DNA of 64,000 nt, from contig NZ_FWPT01000006.1 in NCBI RefSeq assembly GCF_900174585.1, positions 310,001 to 374,000 on the forward strand. Reading direction: 5' to 3'. Of the stretch, positions 24,870-33,424 are shown piece after piece; position 1 is the stretch's first letter; every line of letters begins with the position of its first letter. Below the pieces are notes generated by a model. That model did not search any database, was not told where the DNA came from, and was given only the letters and a program-made list of their open reading frames with translations. A program made the position numbers and the translations under genes. The DNA is from Parendozoicomonas haliclonae (GTDB lineage Bacteria; Pseudomonadota; Gammaproteobacteria; Pseudomonadales; Endozoicomonadaceae).

Positions 24870-25946
24870 GGTCATATTTTTACCCTCTTCCGAGAGGGTA
24901 AATTTGGTCTTGGGAACCAGCAGTTTCTTTGCGCCACTGGCGTAAAGGGCTGCTGCTTCACCCACCGAACTCACGCCCACACACTTGCGTACGACTTCTG
25001 ACGGGTTTTCGATACCTTCCACACCGTCCAGAATCTCAGGTGCGAAAGTCTCGAATGGAATCCCGGCTTGTGCCGCATAGTCGATAAAGGCCTGCTCATC
25101 GCTTTTAATGCTGATACTGGTAATCCGCTCAATGCTGAGTGGGCTGATGCCGTTCTCTGCACAGATATGGCTGATACCTGCTTCAATCACTTCCAGTGGT
25201 GTATCGCGATCACAGCCCAACCCTACGACCAGTGTCTTTGGACGCCAGATCACGGTTTTGCCCTGAAGCTTTGGATAAGCCGCCAGAGGCTCAGCACGAT
25301 CAGTAATCAGGACATAGCGTCTGGTTTCTGAATCGCTATCCAACATATCTAGCGTGGATACGTTATTAATATTGCCCGGCAGGGGCTGACCAGCCGGCCA
25401 CCAGGTATTGCTGCCGCATTCCTGAATAACCGTGACCGGATCACCATTCACTACTGCACTGGCAACACCGGTAATGGCCTGTTCGCAGGTGGGATCAAGA
25501 GTCCAGCCCAGCGTCTTGCCCATAGTGTCTACCGACAGGGTTCCGGAAGAATCCGAGGCAGTGCTCAGTACCGCCTGTGCATCCAGCAAAGCAGCAATCT
25601 GCACAGCAGCATCGTTAGCACCGCCACGGTGACCAGACAGAACCGGAATGCACCAGTGGGCATTTTCATCCACACAGATAACAGCCGGATCTTGTCGTTT
25701 ATCCACAAGCAGCGGTGCGATCATGCGCACAGCTATGCCAACACTGAAAAACATCACATGGGTGCGATAGCCGGAGAATAGCTCTGCGATTGGCTCTGCA
25801 ATCGGCATGGCCAGTTCGCGGGCACCTTCCGGTGCTTCGGCAAACAGTTTGGATGAGACAAACAGATCAGCCTCATCCAGTTGCTTCCAGAGCTTTTCCG
25901 CCTGTTTCAGCCCCTTGCGGGTAATGGCATAGAGTGCGTATGACAT
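24846..25946 (-). CDS. cbiG: Cobalt-precorrin-5A hydrolase CbiG
   Basis: 366-aa CbiG, which opens the delta-lactone and releases acetaldehyde in the anaerobic pathway. N-terminal domain: YALYAITRKGLKQAEKLWKQ and PVLSGHRGGANDAAVQIAAL. C-terminal CobE/CbiG_C domain from about residue 235: LVVGLGCDRDTPLEVIEAGI, SISIKSDEQAFIDYAAQAG, SVGEAAALYASGAKKLLVPK. The last codons lie in the right copy of the 45-bp duplication, and the protein end looks intact. Last gene of the minus-strand operon behind the B12 riboswitch. Confidence 0.94.
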   Translation of the reverse strand: MSYALYAITRKGLKQAEKLWKQLDEADLFVSSKLFAEAPEGARELAMPIAEPIAELFSGYRTHVMFFSVGIAVRMIAPLLVDKRQDPAVICVDENAHWCIPVLSGHRGGANDAAVQIAALLDAQAVLSTASDSSGTLSVDTMGKTLGWTLDPTCEQAITGVASAVVNGDPVTVIQECGSNTWWPAGQPLPGNINNVSTLDMLDSDSETRRYVLITDRAEPLAAYPKLQGKTVIWRPKTLVVGLGCDRDTPLEVIEAGISHICAENGISPLSIERITSISIKSDEQAFIDYAAQAGIPFETFAPEILDGVEGIENPSEVVRKCVGVSSVGEAAALYASGAKKLLVPKTKFTLSEEGKNMTMAVCRRP

Positions 25947-25954
25947 AGACGTTC

Positions 25955-26719
25955 TCAGTCGTTCTTGCTGATGCCGGTACGCAGCACGCCTTTGCGCTGA
26001 CGAATGGAGATCTGGACCATGGAGAAGTAGCGGTTCTCGGCCGGTACCTGATCCAGTGGGTAGATTTCCTGCTTGTCCATCAGGGCGTGGGATACATAGG
26101 TGGCTTTATCCAGCAGGTTGAGCTTGGTCAGCATCGCCTTCAGCTCTTCAACCATGCGGCCAGCCTTGATCAGCATGATGGTGTCGAACTCTTCCGCCAG
26201 ACGCGGCAGCATGTTGATGCCGTAGGTCGCAGGCACAACACAGAAACGCTCTTCACCTTCCGCCAGCGGAATACCCGTCGCGGCAGGAACGGCAGTGATA
26301 GAGGTGATACCCGGAACCACTTCAACTTCAACGGTCGGCCAGCGTTCGTCTTTTTCGTCCAGAATGTAGTGCCAGGTGCTGTAAACAGAAGGATCGCCTT
26401 CGGTCACAAACGCTACGCTCTTGCCCGCTTTGATGCATTCGTCGATAGCGTCAGCGGCAGCGGTCCAGGCCGGAACAGTGATGGAGGCGTCCTTGGTCAT
26501 CGGGAACCACAGGAACAGGCGTTCGCCCTGCATCTCTTCTTCTTGCAGAGCGCCAGTAATAATTTCCCAGGCAAAGGAGTCGCGGGCGCCCGGGTTCTTT
26601 TCCGGAATAGCGATCACATCAACAGTCTTGAGCAGGTTGATGGCACGCAGGGTCATCAGGTCAGGAGCGCCGGTGCCAACACCAACCGCGTAGAGTTTGC
26701 CGAACTTATTCTCGGACAT
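25955..26719 (-). CDS. cbiL: Cobalt-precorrin-2 C20-methyltransferase CbiL
   Basis: 254-aa CbiL/CobI-family SAM methyltransferase acting on C20 of (cobalt-)precorrin-2. Seen: GKLYAVGVGTGAPDLMTLRA, VAFVTEGDPSVYSTWHYI, VVPGITSITAVPAATGIPLA and MLIKAGRMVEELKAML. Tightly packed between cbiET (2 bp) and cbiG (8 bp). Confidence 0.94.
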   Translation of the reverse strand: MSENKFGKLYAVGVGTGAPDLMTLRAINLLKTVDVIAIPEKNPGARDSFAWEIITGALQEEEMQGERLFLWFPMTKDASITVPAWTAAADAIDECIKAGKSVAFVTEGDPSVYSTWHYILDEKDERWPTVEVEVVPGITSITAVPAATGIPLAEGEERFCVVPATYGINMLPRLAEEFDTIMLIKAGRMVEELKAMLTKLNLLDKATYVSHALMDKQEIYPLDQVPAENRYFSMVQISIRQRKGVLRTGISKND

Positions 26720-26721
26720 GA

Positions 26722-27957
26722 TCAGGAACCTTTAACGACAGTAAACAGATGAATAGGGTTTTCCGCCCGGTAGCCGGTGTAGCTGGCCAGAGGACGCCCA
26801 CGGGAAATATTGATCAGGCTGACAGAGGGCTGATAACCCAGCTGTTTGAAGAAGGTAAACGCCTCGGACACGGTATCCAGAGTGACAGCACTCAGCAGCA
26901 GACGACCACCGGGCTGTAACGCCTCAAGGCAGTATTCGAGAATGCCTTGCATCTGGCCGCGGGTGCCGCCAATAAAGATGGCGTCTGGCGCGGGCAAACC
27001 GTCCAGAGCCTGTGGTGCCAGACCATGGATTACGGACAGGTGATCGACACGGTGTTCAGCGGCATTGTCACGGCTGAACGCCACGCACTCTTTGACGCTC
27101 TCGATGGCGTAAACCTCACCACGCCAGGCCAGCTTGGCGGCTTCGACAGAGATGGAGCCTGAGCCGGCACCGATATCCCAGACCACAGAGTCAGGATTCA
27201 GACCCAGACCCGCCACAGCAATGGCACGGATTTCCTGCTTGGTAATCAGGCCGTTGGCAGGCATACGCTTCTGGTAATCATCATCAGAGCAGTGCAGGGG
27301 ATAGCCGCCCCACGCCTGATGCTGCTCATCAACCAGCACCATTACATTCAGGTTGTCGATGGTGGCCGGGTCAGCTGCGGCCAGATCAGCAACCGACCAT
27401 TGGGTGACAGACTGCTCTGTACCACCCAGACGCGCGCAGATATGAATCTGCCAGTTGGTTTCGCCATAGGCTTTCAGATGCTGAGCGACAGCGACCGGAT
27501 GATGGATATGGTCCGTCATCAGGGCGAACTTTTTGCCCTGCTGCAGACGGCTCACCAGTCCTTTCAGTGGACGACCGTGAACAGACAATACCGTGGCATC
27601 ATCCCAGGCCATATTCAGGGCAGAAAACGCCAGCTGAATACTGGAAGGGGATGGAATAAAAGACAGATGCTCTGGCTCGACCAGTGCAGCCAGTCGGCGG
27701 CCCAGACCGTAAAACAGCGGATCACCGGAAGCCAGAACACACACAGTGTTCTCGTAGGACGCTTCAATGATGCGATCCAGATACGCCTGCAGGCCATCCT
27801 TGCCGAACGGTAAACGCTCACCGCTGAACTGCGGGAAGAACGACAGCTGACGATCACTGCCCGCCAGAACCTGAGCCTGCTGCACGGCATTGACAGCCTT
27901 GCTGCTCAGGCTGGCGCAGCCATCGTCACCCATGCCGATTACGGTAATGGCAGTCAT
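26722..27957 (-). CDS. cbiET: Bifunctional CbiE-CbiT (precorrin-6B C5,15-methyltransferase/decarboxylase)
   Basis: 411-aa fusion equivalent to CobL. Residues about 1-205 are the CbiE methyltransferase (TVIGMGDDGCASLSSKAVNA, LASGDPLFYGLGRRL). Residues about 225-411 are CbiT, a class I SAM enzyme (VVWDIGAGSGSISVEAAKLA, IFIGGTRGQMQGILEYCLEA). It methylates C5 and C15 and decarboxylates the C12 acetate. Its start overlaps the cbiC stop by one base. Confidence 0.94.
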   Translation of the reverse strand: MTAITVIGMGDDGCASLSSKAVNAVQQAQVLAGSDRQLSFFPQFSGERLPFGKDGLQAYLDRIIEASYENTVCVLASGDPLFYGLGRRLAALVEPEHLSFIPSPSSIQLAFSALNMAWDDATVLSVHGRPLKGLVSRLQQGKKFALMTDHIHHPVAVAQHLKAYGETNWQIHICARLGGTEQSVTQWSVADLAAADPATIDNLNVMVLVDEQHQAWGGYPLHCSDDDYQKRMPANGLITKQEIRAIAVAGLGLNPDSVVWDIGAGSGSISVEAAKLAWRGEVYAIESVKECVAFSRDNAAEHRVDHLSVIHGLAPQALDGLPAPDAIFIGGTRGQMQGILEYCLEALQPGGRLLLSAVTLDTVSEAFTFFKQLGYQPSVSLINISRGRPLASYTGYRAENPIHLFTVVKGS

Positions 27958-28616
27958 TACTGAGCCGCCTGAATCAGCAGAGAGTGAATGCTGGATACAA
28001 TCAGAGTGCTGCCGCCCTTACGACCCAGAGAGGTGATGTAAGGTACGATTTTGGATTCATGCAGCTCATCCTTGGATTCCACGGCAGACACAAAGCCCAC
28101 TGGAATACCGATAATCAGTGCCGGTTTGATCTCTCCATCACGGATCATGCGCATAGCTTCCAGCAGTGCGGTTGGAGCATTGCCGACTGCGATAATGCCG
28201 CCATCCAGCAGACCCTTGTCGCGAGCCATATGCATGGCCTGAATGGAACGGGTATTCCCCAGTGCGGTGGCCTGGGCAATCACTTCCGGATCAGACACAA
28301 AGCAGTGAGCCGTGTTGCCGAACACGCCCATACGCGCTTTGCTCAGGCCGGACACGATCATGGATACATCAGACACAATCGGGCAGCCGTTGCGCAGGGC
28401 TTTGATACCTGATGCGATAGCGTCTTCACTGAACTGGAACAGCTTGGCAAATTCAAAGTCACCCGTCGTATGAATGGCGCGGCGAACCACATCCCATTCA
28501 CCAGCGTTGTAACCATGCTCTCCACCGATCTGATCACGGACTTCCTGATCAATAATGGTGAAGGAGCTTTCTTCAATCTGACGACCCTGTGTCGTCATCT
28601 GTTTCATCGGATCCAT
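27957..28616 (-). CDS. cbiC: Cobalt-precorrin-8 methylmutase CbiC
   Basis: 219-aa CbiC/CobH, moving the C11 methyl to C12 to give cobyrinate. The catalytic histidine is in RRAIHTTGDFEFAKLF. Other family blocks are GCPIVSDVSMIVSGL, NAPTALLEAMRMIRDG and IGIPVGFVSAVESKDEL. An ATG 9 bases downstream of the listed start is also possible. Confidence 0.95.
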   Translation of the reverse strand: MDPMKQMTTQGRQIEESSFTIIDQEVRDQIGGEHGYNAGEWDVVRRAIHTTGDFEFAKLFQFSEDAIASGIKALRNGCPIVSDVSMIVSGLSKARMGVFGNTAHCFVSDPEVIAQATALGNTRSIQAMHMARDKGLLDGGIIAVGNAPTALLEAMRMIRDGEIKPALIIGIPVGFVSAVESKDELHESKIVPYITSLGRKGGSTLIVSSIHSLLIQAAQ

Positions 28617-28629
28617 AAGACGTCGATAC

Positions 28630-29784
28630 CTAAGCAGTTAAAGCGGTGAAGGTGGGCTGGCGGGCGGAGCCCAGCAGCTGACCCTGGAAGTCGATCAGCA
28701 GGCACTCCACAGGGAAGGCATGGCGACCATAGGCTGCGGCAGCATCCACAACCTTTTCACAGAGGGCATCGTAGAAACCGGGCAGACCGGCCTCTTCGAC
28801 CATTTCAAATACGTGACGGGCGGTATTGGCAGTGCGAATCTCGGCGCAGAGGGTTTCATCTGCACCGAACTGTGCGGCCAGATCGGCGAGCATGACGAAG
28901 TTCACCGCCGGGCCGCTGACGTGTGTCATCATCGCGCCATCAGCCAGCTTGGCGATCTTGCCGATCATGCCAACGATCATCACACGGCGTGCGTGATAGC
29001 GAGCCGCAGAGCGCAGACCAACCCCGACAAAGTCACCCGCCTGAACAAAGCTCTCTTTGGTCAGGGACGGGTAGTAATCAATACCGAACTTTTCAGTACG
29101 GCCGCCGGTGGTCAGAACAAAGTCGTGAGTACCGTTGACGGTGGCGACTTCAATGGTCTGACGAACACTGGAGGCGTAAGCGGATGTTGAGAAAGGCTTA
29201 ACCGTGCCACGGGTTCCCAGAATGGAAATGCCATCGATGAGACCGAGACGTTCGCTGATAGTCTGTTTCGCCAGCTCGCGACCGGCCGGAACGGAAATAA
29301 TAACGTCTGCGCCGATGCTGTTATTACCACGGGCCAGCGCATCCAGCTCCAGTTGAACCATCTCGATAATGTTTTTGCGGGGAACCGGATTGATAGCCGG
29401 GCCGCCGACCTCCAGACCAAGGCCGGGTTTGGTAACGCGTGCTACACCTTCACCACCTTCCAACTGAATACCCGCTTCCGGCAGTACACGAACCTGCGCG
29501 CATATTTCAGCGCCATGGGTGCAGTCCGGATCATCGCCGGCATCCTTGATCACTGTGCAGATCACGCTGTCGTCCTGCCATTCGGTGCGAACCACCGCAA
29601 AGGTGGCTTCCTGACCGATAGGCAGAGTAATGGTGATCTCTTTCAGCTCTTCGCCGGACAGCAGGGTCTTGGCTGCCGCACGGGCGGCAGCGGCAGCACA
29701 GGCTCCGGTGGTGAAACCGGGGCGCAGTGCCTTTTTGTCACGGTTACGGCTGATAACGGAATGTTTGGCCAGCTTCTCAGACAT
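28630..29784 (-). CDS. cbiD: Cobalt-precorrin-5B C1-methyltransferase CbiD
   Basis: 384-aa CbiD, the C1 methyltransferase of the anaerobic pathway. The signature LRPGFTTGACAAAAARAA lies at residues about 21-38, followed by GVARVTKPGLGLEVGGPAIN, ISVPAGRELAKQT, LTTGGRTEKFGIDYYP and VGMIGKIAKLADGAMMTHV. The family's usual length is about 370-380 aa. Its stop is 13 bp before the cbiC start. Confidence 0.95.
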   Translation of the reverse strand: MSEKLAKHSVISRNRDKKALRPGFTTGACAAAAARAAAKTLLSGEELKEITITLPIGQEATFAVVRTEWQDDSVICTVIKDAGDDPDCTHGAEICAQVRVLPEAGIQLEGGEGVARVTKPGLGLEVGGPAINPVPRKNIIEMVQLELDALARGNNSIGADVIISVPAGRELAKQTISERLGLIDGISILGTRGTVKPFSTSAYASSVRQTIEVATVNGTHDFVLTTGGRTEKFGIDYYPSLTKESFVQAGDFVGVGLRSAARYHARRVMIVGMIGKIAKLADGAMMTHVSGPAVNFVMLADLAAQFGADETLCAEIRTANTARHVFEMVEEAGLPGFYDALCEKVVDAAAAYGRHAFPVECLLIDFQGQLLGSARQPTFTALTA

Positions 29785-29786
29785 AC

Positions 29787-30626
29787 TCAGCGCACCTGCT
29801 TAACCACAAAATGGCGGCTGTCGAGCAGTTCGGTGAGTGGACGACGCTCGTCTACAGCCTTGAAAATATCCAGCCATTGGTTGTCGGTCAGCTCATCGCC
29901 ATGGGCAATCCAGGAGCCGTTATTTACCGCCATTTCACCGGGCTGCAGGTTTTCATAAATCACTGAAACACTGCCGCTGCGGCAGGCGCCACAGCAGTTG
30001 CTGCGGGTGATTTTCATGCGGCGGTCGCCGCTATCAAGGCCAATGCTTCTGGCCAGCTTACGCAGGCGGTGGGCAAAGGCACGGCTGTCTTCTTCAGGAA
30101 TGCAGGGCTCGATACCGCAGAACACCATATGGCTGCGGTATTCAGCCAGAGGCTGATCCTTGATGCGGCACAAGGCGACAGCAATCGTGTGGCCATTAAC
30201 TTCCATCAAGACCGGTTCCGCGTGCAGCTTTTTTCGACCACTGGTAAACAGGGCAACGGTTGCCGCCTGCCAGGCCAGACCTTCAACACCCAGATGAAAC
30301 TTCTGGATGTATTTATCCATCGCCTGCTGCATGCGTTTGGAGCAGGTCGACACTTCCAGTGACATCAGACCAGCGACAATGGACAGGCTTTCCATAACCG
30401 GGTGGCCGCGCAGGCAGGAGACTTCGGTCAGCTTGCTGAAGTCGTGGCCGCCTGCCGTCATAAAGCGGTCAATCACTACTGCCAGATCTTCGCTGGAAAC
30501 CGGAGCCTCAGAGGCCACAGCCAGCAGCAGGTTGGATGATTGCGCAGAAGCATGCTTACCGTGGTGAGCGTGCAGGGCTGAGCCGTTGGAGGCTTTGCTG
30601 TGTGCGTGATGAGAAGAACAGCTCAT
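29787..30626 (-). CDS. CobE/CbiG_C-like domain fused to 2Fe-2S thioredoxin-like domain
   Basis: 279-aa protein I do not know as a named family. After a His-rich N-terminus (SCSSHHAHSKASNGSALHAHH), residues about 33-110 follow the CobE/CbiG_C pattern: LLLAVASEAPVSSEDLAVVI, then MTAGGHDFSKLTEVSCLRGH, then LMSLEVSTCSKRMQ, though with much divergence. Residues about 150-279 resemble a thioredoxin-fold [2Fe-2S] ferredoxin: HMVFCGIEPC near the start and ITRSNCCGACRSGSVSVIYE later supply the cysteines. The start ATG overlaps the btuC stop by 4 bp, and cbiD follows 2 bp downstream, so it belongs to the B12 operon. Function unknown; a redox or cobalt-handling role is inferred from context. Confidence 0.6.
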   Translation of the reverse strand: MSCSSHHAHSKASNGSALHAHHGKHASAQSSNLLLAVASEAPVSSEDLAVVIDRFMTAGGHDFSKLTEVSCLRGHPVMESLSIVAGLMSLEVSTCSKRMQQAMDKYIQKFHLGVEGLAWQAATVALFTSGRKKLHAEPVLMEVNGHTIAVALCRIKDQPLAEYRSHMVFCGIEPCIPEEDSRAFAHRLRKLARSIGLDSGDRRMKITRSNCCGACRSGSVSVIYENLQPGEMAVNNGSWIAHGDELTDNQWLDIFKAVDERRPLTELLDSRHFVVKQVR

Positions 30627-31642
30627 GAATGACCGCCACGATTTTTCATGTAAATAACCATAAAGACACTGCCGAAAGCGGCCGTAAGGATACCGACCGG
30701 TATCTCCTGAGGAGCGGCAATGGTGCGGGCCATAACATCGACCCAAATCAGGAAAATAGCGCCAGACAGTGCCGAGAACGGCAGCACCAGTCGGTTGTCC
30801 GCGCCAGATAGAAGGCGAACGGCGTGTGGCACCATCAGACCAACAAAGCCAATGGCGCCGGCAATAGCGACGATGGTGGCGGTGATCAGCGCCGCAATAC
30901 CAAAGATCTGGTAACGCAGGCGTGGTACATCGACACCCAGAGTCAGGGCGCTTTCATCGCCGCACATCATGGCGTTCAGGGCATCGGCCTTGCTGAACAG
31001 GAACATCACGCCGCCCACCAGAGCAATGGCAGGAAACAGCAGCTGGTTCCACAGTGCGCGGTCCAGACCGCCCATCATCCAGAACATGGCCGAAGCAACG
31101 GCGCGGGTTTCAGCAAGAAACAGCATCAGGTTGGTCAGTGCCATCAAGACAAACGACACAGCCACACCAGAGAGAATCATACGCTCGACGCTGGTTTGCT
31201 GCAGGGAGCCCGCCATGGTCAGCACCAGACCAACCGACCCGAGCGCACCAATAAAGGCACCCAGAGGCAGAGTAATATCACCAAGGAACAGACCGGTCTG
31301 GGTTAATACCACCACGGCACCCAGAGAGGCACCGGAGGCGATGCCAAACAAATAGGGGTCGGCCAGTGGGTTGCGGTTGGCGGACTGCAAAGCGGAACCA
31401 ACAGTAGCCAGACCAGCGCCGGCGAGTGCTGCCATCACTGTGCGTGGCAGGCGCAGATGCCAGATCACGCTGGCATCCACAGAAGCCTGATCGATTGTTC
31501 CCCGGATACCCTGAATCATGGCATCCAGCACCACCCCGGCGCTGATATCGGTCGAGCCGAAACCAATCGCCAGTACCAGACTGGCAAAGAGTCCGGTTAC
31601 GAGGAAGATCAGGCAGGTAAGACTATGACCGTAAGACTTCAT
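30623..31642 (-). CDS. btuC: Vitamin B12/iron-siderophore-type ABC permease (BtuC-like)
   Basis: 339-aa FecCD-family permease with about ten membrane helices. Seen: WHLRLPRTVMAALAGAGLAT, NPLADPYLFGIASGASLGAV and GFVGLMVPHAVRLLSGADNR, the last being the coupling-helix region. The order btuB-btuD-btuF-btuC behind a cobalamin riboswitch indicates corrinoid import rather than siderophore import. Its start overlaps the btuF stop by one base. Confidence 0.9.
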   Translation of the reverse strand: MKSYGHSLTCLIFLVTGLFASLVLAIGFGSTDISAGVVLDAMIQGIRGTIDQASVDASVIWHLRLPRTVMAALAGAGLATVGSALQSANRNPLADPYLFGIASGASLGAVVVLTQTGLFLGDITLPLGAFIGALGSVGLVLTMAGSLQQTSVERMILSGVAVSFVLMALTNLMLFLAETRAVASAMFWMMGGLDRALWNQLLFPAIALVGGVMFLFSKADALNAMMCGDESALTLGVDVPRLRYQIFGIAALITATIVAIAGAIGFVGLMVPHAVRLLSGADNRLVLPFSALSGAIFLIWVDVMARTIAAPQEIPVGILTAAFGSVFMVIYMKNRGGHS

Positions 31643-32640
31643 TACAGCGCGACAGCCTCATCAGCTTCTGAGGCTGCAAAAGATTCAGGATGAATTGTTC
31701 GGGCCACGCGCTCGATGGATTCAATCACTCGCACACCCGGCACCATTTCCGAGTAGGTCAGCGAGGTGTAGCGACCTTTGCGCACAGCTTCCAGGCGACC
31801 AAGAACAGGATGATCTTTTACCGACTGGATTGCCTGCTCCATACCGGCATCCTGACGGAAAATCAGATAATCCGGGTTCCAGCGCATCACCGATTCAATA
31901 CTGGTGAAAGCCCAGCTGGTGGACATCTCTGCGGCAACGTTGATGCCGCCAGCCGCTTCAATAATCGCATGCCCCATGCCTTTGCTGCCGCTGGTTACCA
32001 GGTCATTAGGCGTACCATCGAACAGGAAAACCTTTGGCTTTGGCTGATCTGCAACCTTGTTCTGGATAGTGGCAATGCGGTTTTTAAAATCGGTCACAAG
32101 CGCCTCGCCATTTTCCGGGTGTCCGAAAATAAGGGAGAGGTTGGTCAGGTCATGGTAGAGCGTGTCCAGCGAGGCATCAGGTACATCATCCCGCTCACGG
32201 ATACACGACTCCTCAAGGATATAGCTGTGAATGCCATATTGTTCCAGACGCTCAGGGGTAATGGCTCCGCCTGCATTCACGCCATAGGACCAGCCCCAGA
32301 AGAACAGGTCCGGCTTATGGCGAACCAGCAGTTCAAGGCCCGGGCCGCGGGGGGAAAGCTCAGGGATATCACCCATCTTCTCGGCAAAGTCAGTGTGCAG
32401 TTCGACCGGACCGGTTACGCCGGTCATGGCTTTGATATAAGGCTTAAGTCCCAGCGCATGCACCATCTCTGCCATATTGACGTTATTGACGATGGCATTG
32501 CGGACTGGCTTTTCAAAAGTCACAGTGCGACCGCAGTTCTCAATCGTCACCGGAAACTGGGTCTGTGCAGTCACGATTACAGATAGGCTGAGGCCTGCAA
32601 TCAGGGTAAGTAAGTCGAGGGTCTTTCTCTTGATGTTCAT
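31642..32640 (-). CDS. btuF: Periplasmic corrinoid-binding protein (BtuF-like)
   Basis: 332-aa solute-binding protein with a signal peptide (KRKTLDLLTLIAGLSLSVIVT, cleaved near AQTQFP) and a two-lobed helical-backbone fold: FEKPVRNAIVNNVNMAEMVH, KPDLFFWGWSYG, GMGHAIIEAAGGINVAAEMS, WNPDYLIFRQDAGMEQA. Ligand assignment rests on the riboswitch-led operon. It is longer than E. coli BtuF (266 aa) and nearer in size to iron-chelate binders. Confidence 0.85.
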   Translation of the reverse strand: MNIKRKTLDLLTLIAGLSLSVIVTAQTQFPVTIENCGRTVTFEKPVRNAIVNNVNMAEMVHALGLKPYIKAMTGVTGPVELHTDFAEKMGDIPELSPRGPGLELLVRHKPDLFFWGWSYGVNAGGAITPERLEQYGIHSYILEESCIRERDDVPDASLDTLYHDLTNLSLIFGHPENGEALVTDFKNRIATIQNKVADQPKPKVFLFDGTPNDLVTSGSKGMGHAIIEAAGGINVAAEMSTSWAFTSIESVMRWNPDYLIFRQDAGMEQAIQSVKDHPVLGRLEAVRKGRYTSLTYSEMVPGVRVIESIERVARTIHPESFAASEADEAVAL

Positions 32641-33422
32641 CAGACGGCCATTGCTCGATAAAAACTGATACGAGGGCTGCCAGTCACCGGGTGATCATCG
32701 ACATGGCTGTGGAGATTAAAGGCCTGCTCCAGAACACCGGAGCTGAAAACAGAACGGCAGTTGTCGTCGGCAACCAAGCGACCATGGTTAAGAACCAGCA
32801 GGCGGTCACAGAACTGCGCGGCAATATTCAAATCATGGATGCTGGCCAGTACCGTGATCCCGGAGTCCCTGGCCAGTTGCAGCATTTCCAGCTGATAGTT
32901 GATATCCAGATGATTGGTTGGCTCATCGAGAATAAGCAGCCGAGGCTTTTGAACCAGAGCTCGGGCGATCAAGGCACGCTGTTTCTCACCACCGGACAGG
33001 CTGATAAAGGATTGACGGGCTTTGTCGCCCAGATTGACTTGTTCAAGCGCTTCAACAATCTGCTGCTTTTCCGCAGCACTTTCCCAGCCCATCACATTGC
33101 GGTGAGGAATCAGACCCATCGCCACAACATCACGCACGGTCAGGCCGAAGTCGCCATGGTGCTCCTGCAGTACAACCGCCATCTGGCGGGCATTCTCCCG
33201 CGCAGACAGCTGCCAGACATCCTGCCCTTCAAACAGTACATGGCCGCTGTCCGGGCGACAGGCCCGGTAGATGCAGCGCAGCAGACTGGTTTTGCCGGCA
33301 CCGTTGGCGCCAGCAAGACCAGTAAAGCTACCCGGTTCCAGAACGAAGCTGATGGAATCCAGGATTTGCCGGCCATTCACCGACCAGCAGAGCTTTTGTA
33401 CCTGAAGGGCAGTCTGGCTCAT
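32640..33422 (-). CDS. btuD: Corrinoid ABC transporter ATPase (BtuD-like)
   Basis: 260-aa ABC ATPase. Walker A GANGAGKTSLLRCIYRA, Q-loop VVLQEHHGDFGLTV, signature SLSGGEKQRALIARALVQK, Walker B LLILDEPTNHLDINYQ, and the H-switch LASIHDLNIAAQF are all intact. It pairs with the adjacent BtuF- and BtuC-like proteins. The btuF start overlaps its stop by one base; btuB ends 3 bases before its start. Confidence 0.92.
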   Translation of the reverse strand: MSQTALQVQKLCWSVNGRQILDSISFVLEPGSFTGLAGANGAGKTSLLRCIYRACRPDSGHVLFEGQDVWQLSARENARQMAVVLQEHHGDFGLTVRDVVAMGLIPHRNVMGWESAAEKQQIVEALEQVNLGDKARQSFISLSGGEKQRALIARALVQKPRLLILDEPTNHLDINYQLEMLQLARDSGITVLASIHDLNIAAQFCDRLLVLNHGRLVADDNCRSVFSSGVLEQAFNLHSHVDDHPVTGSPRISFYRAMAV

Positions 33423-33424
33423 GG

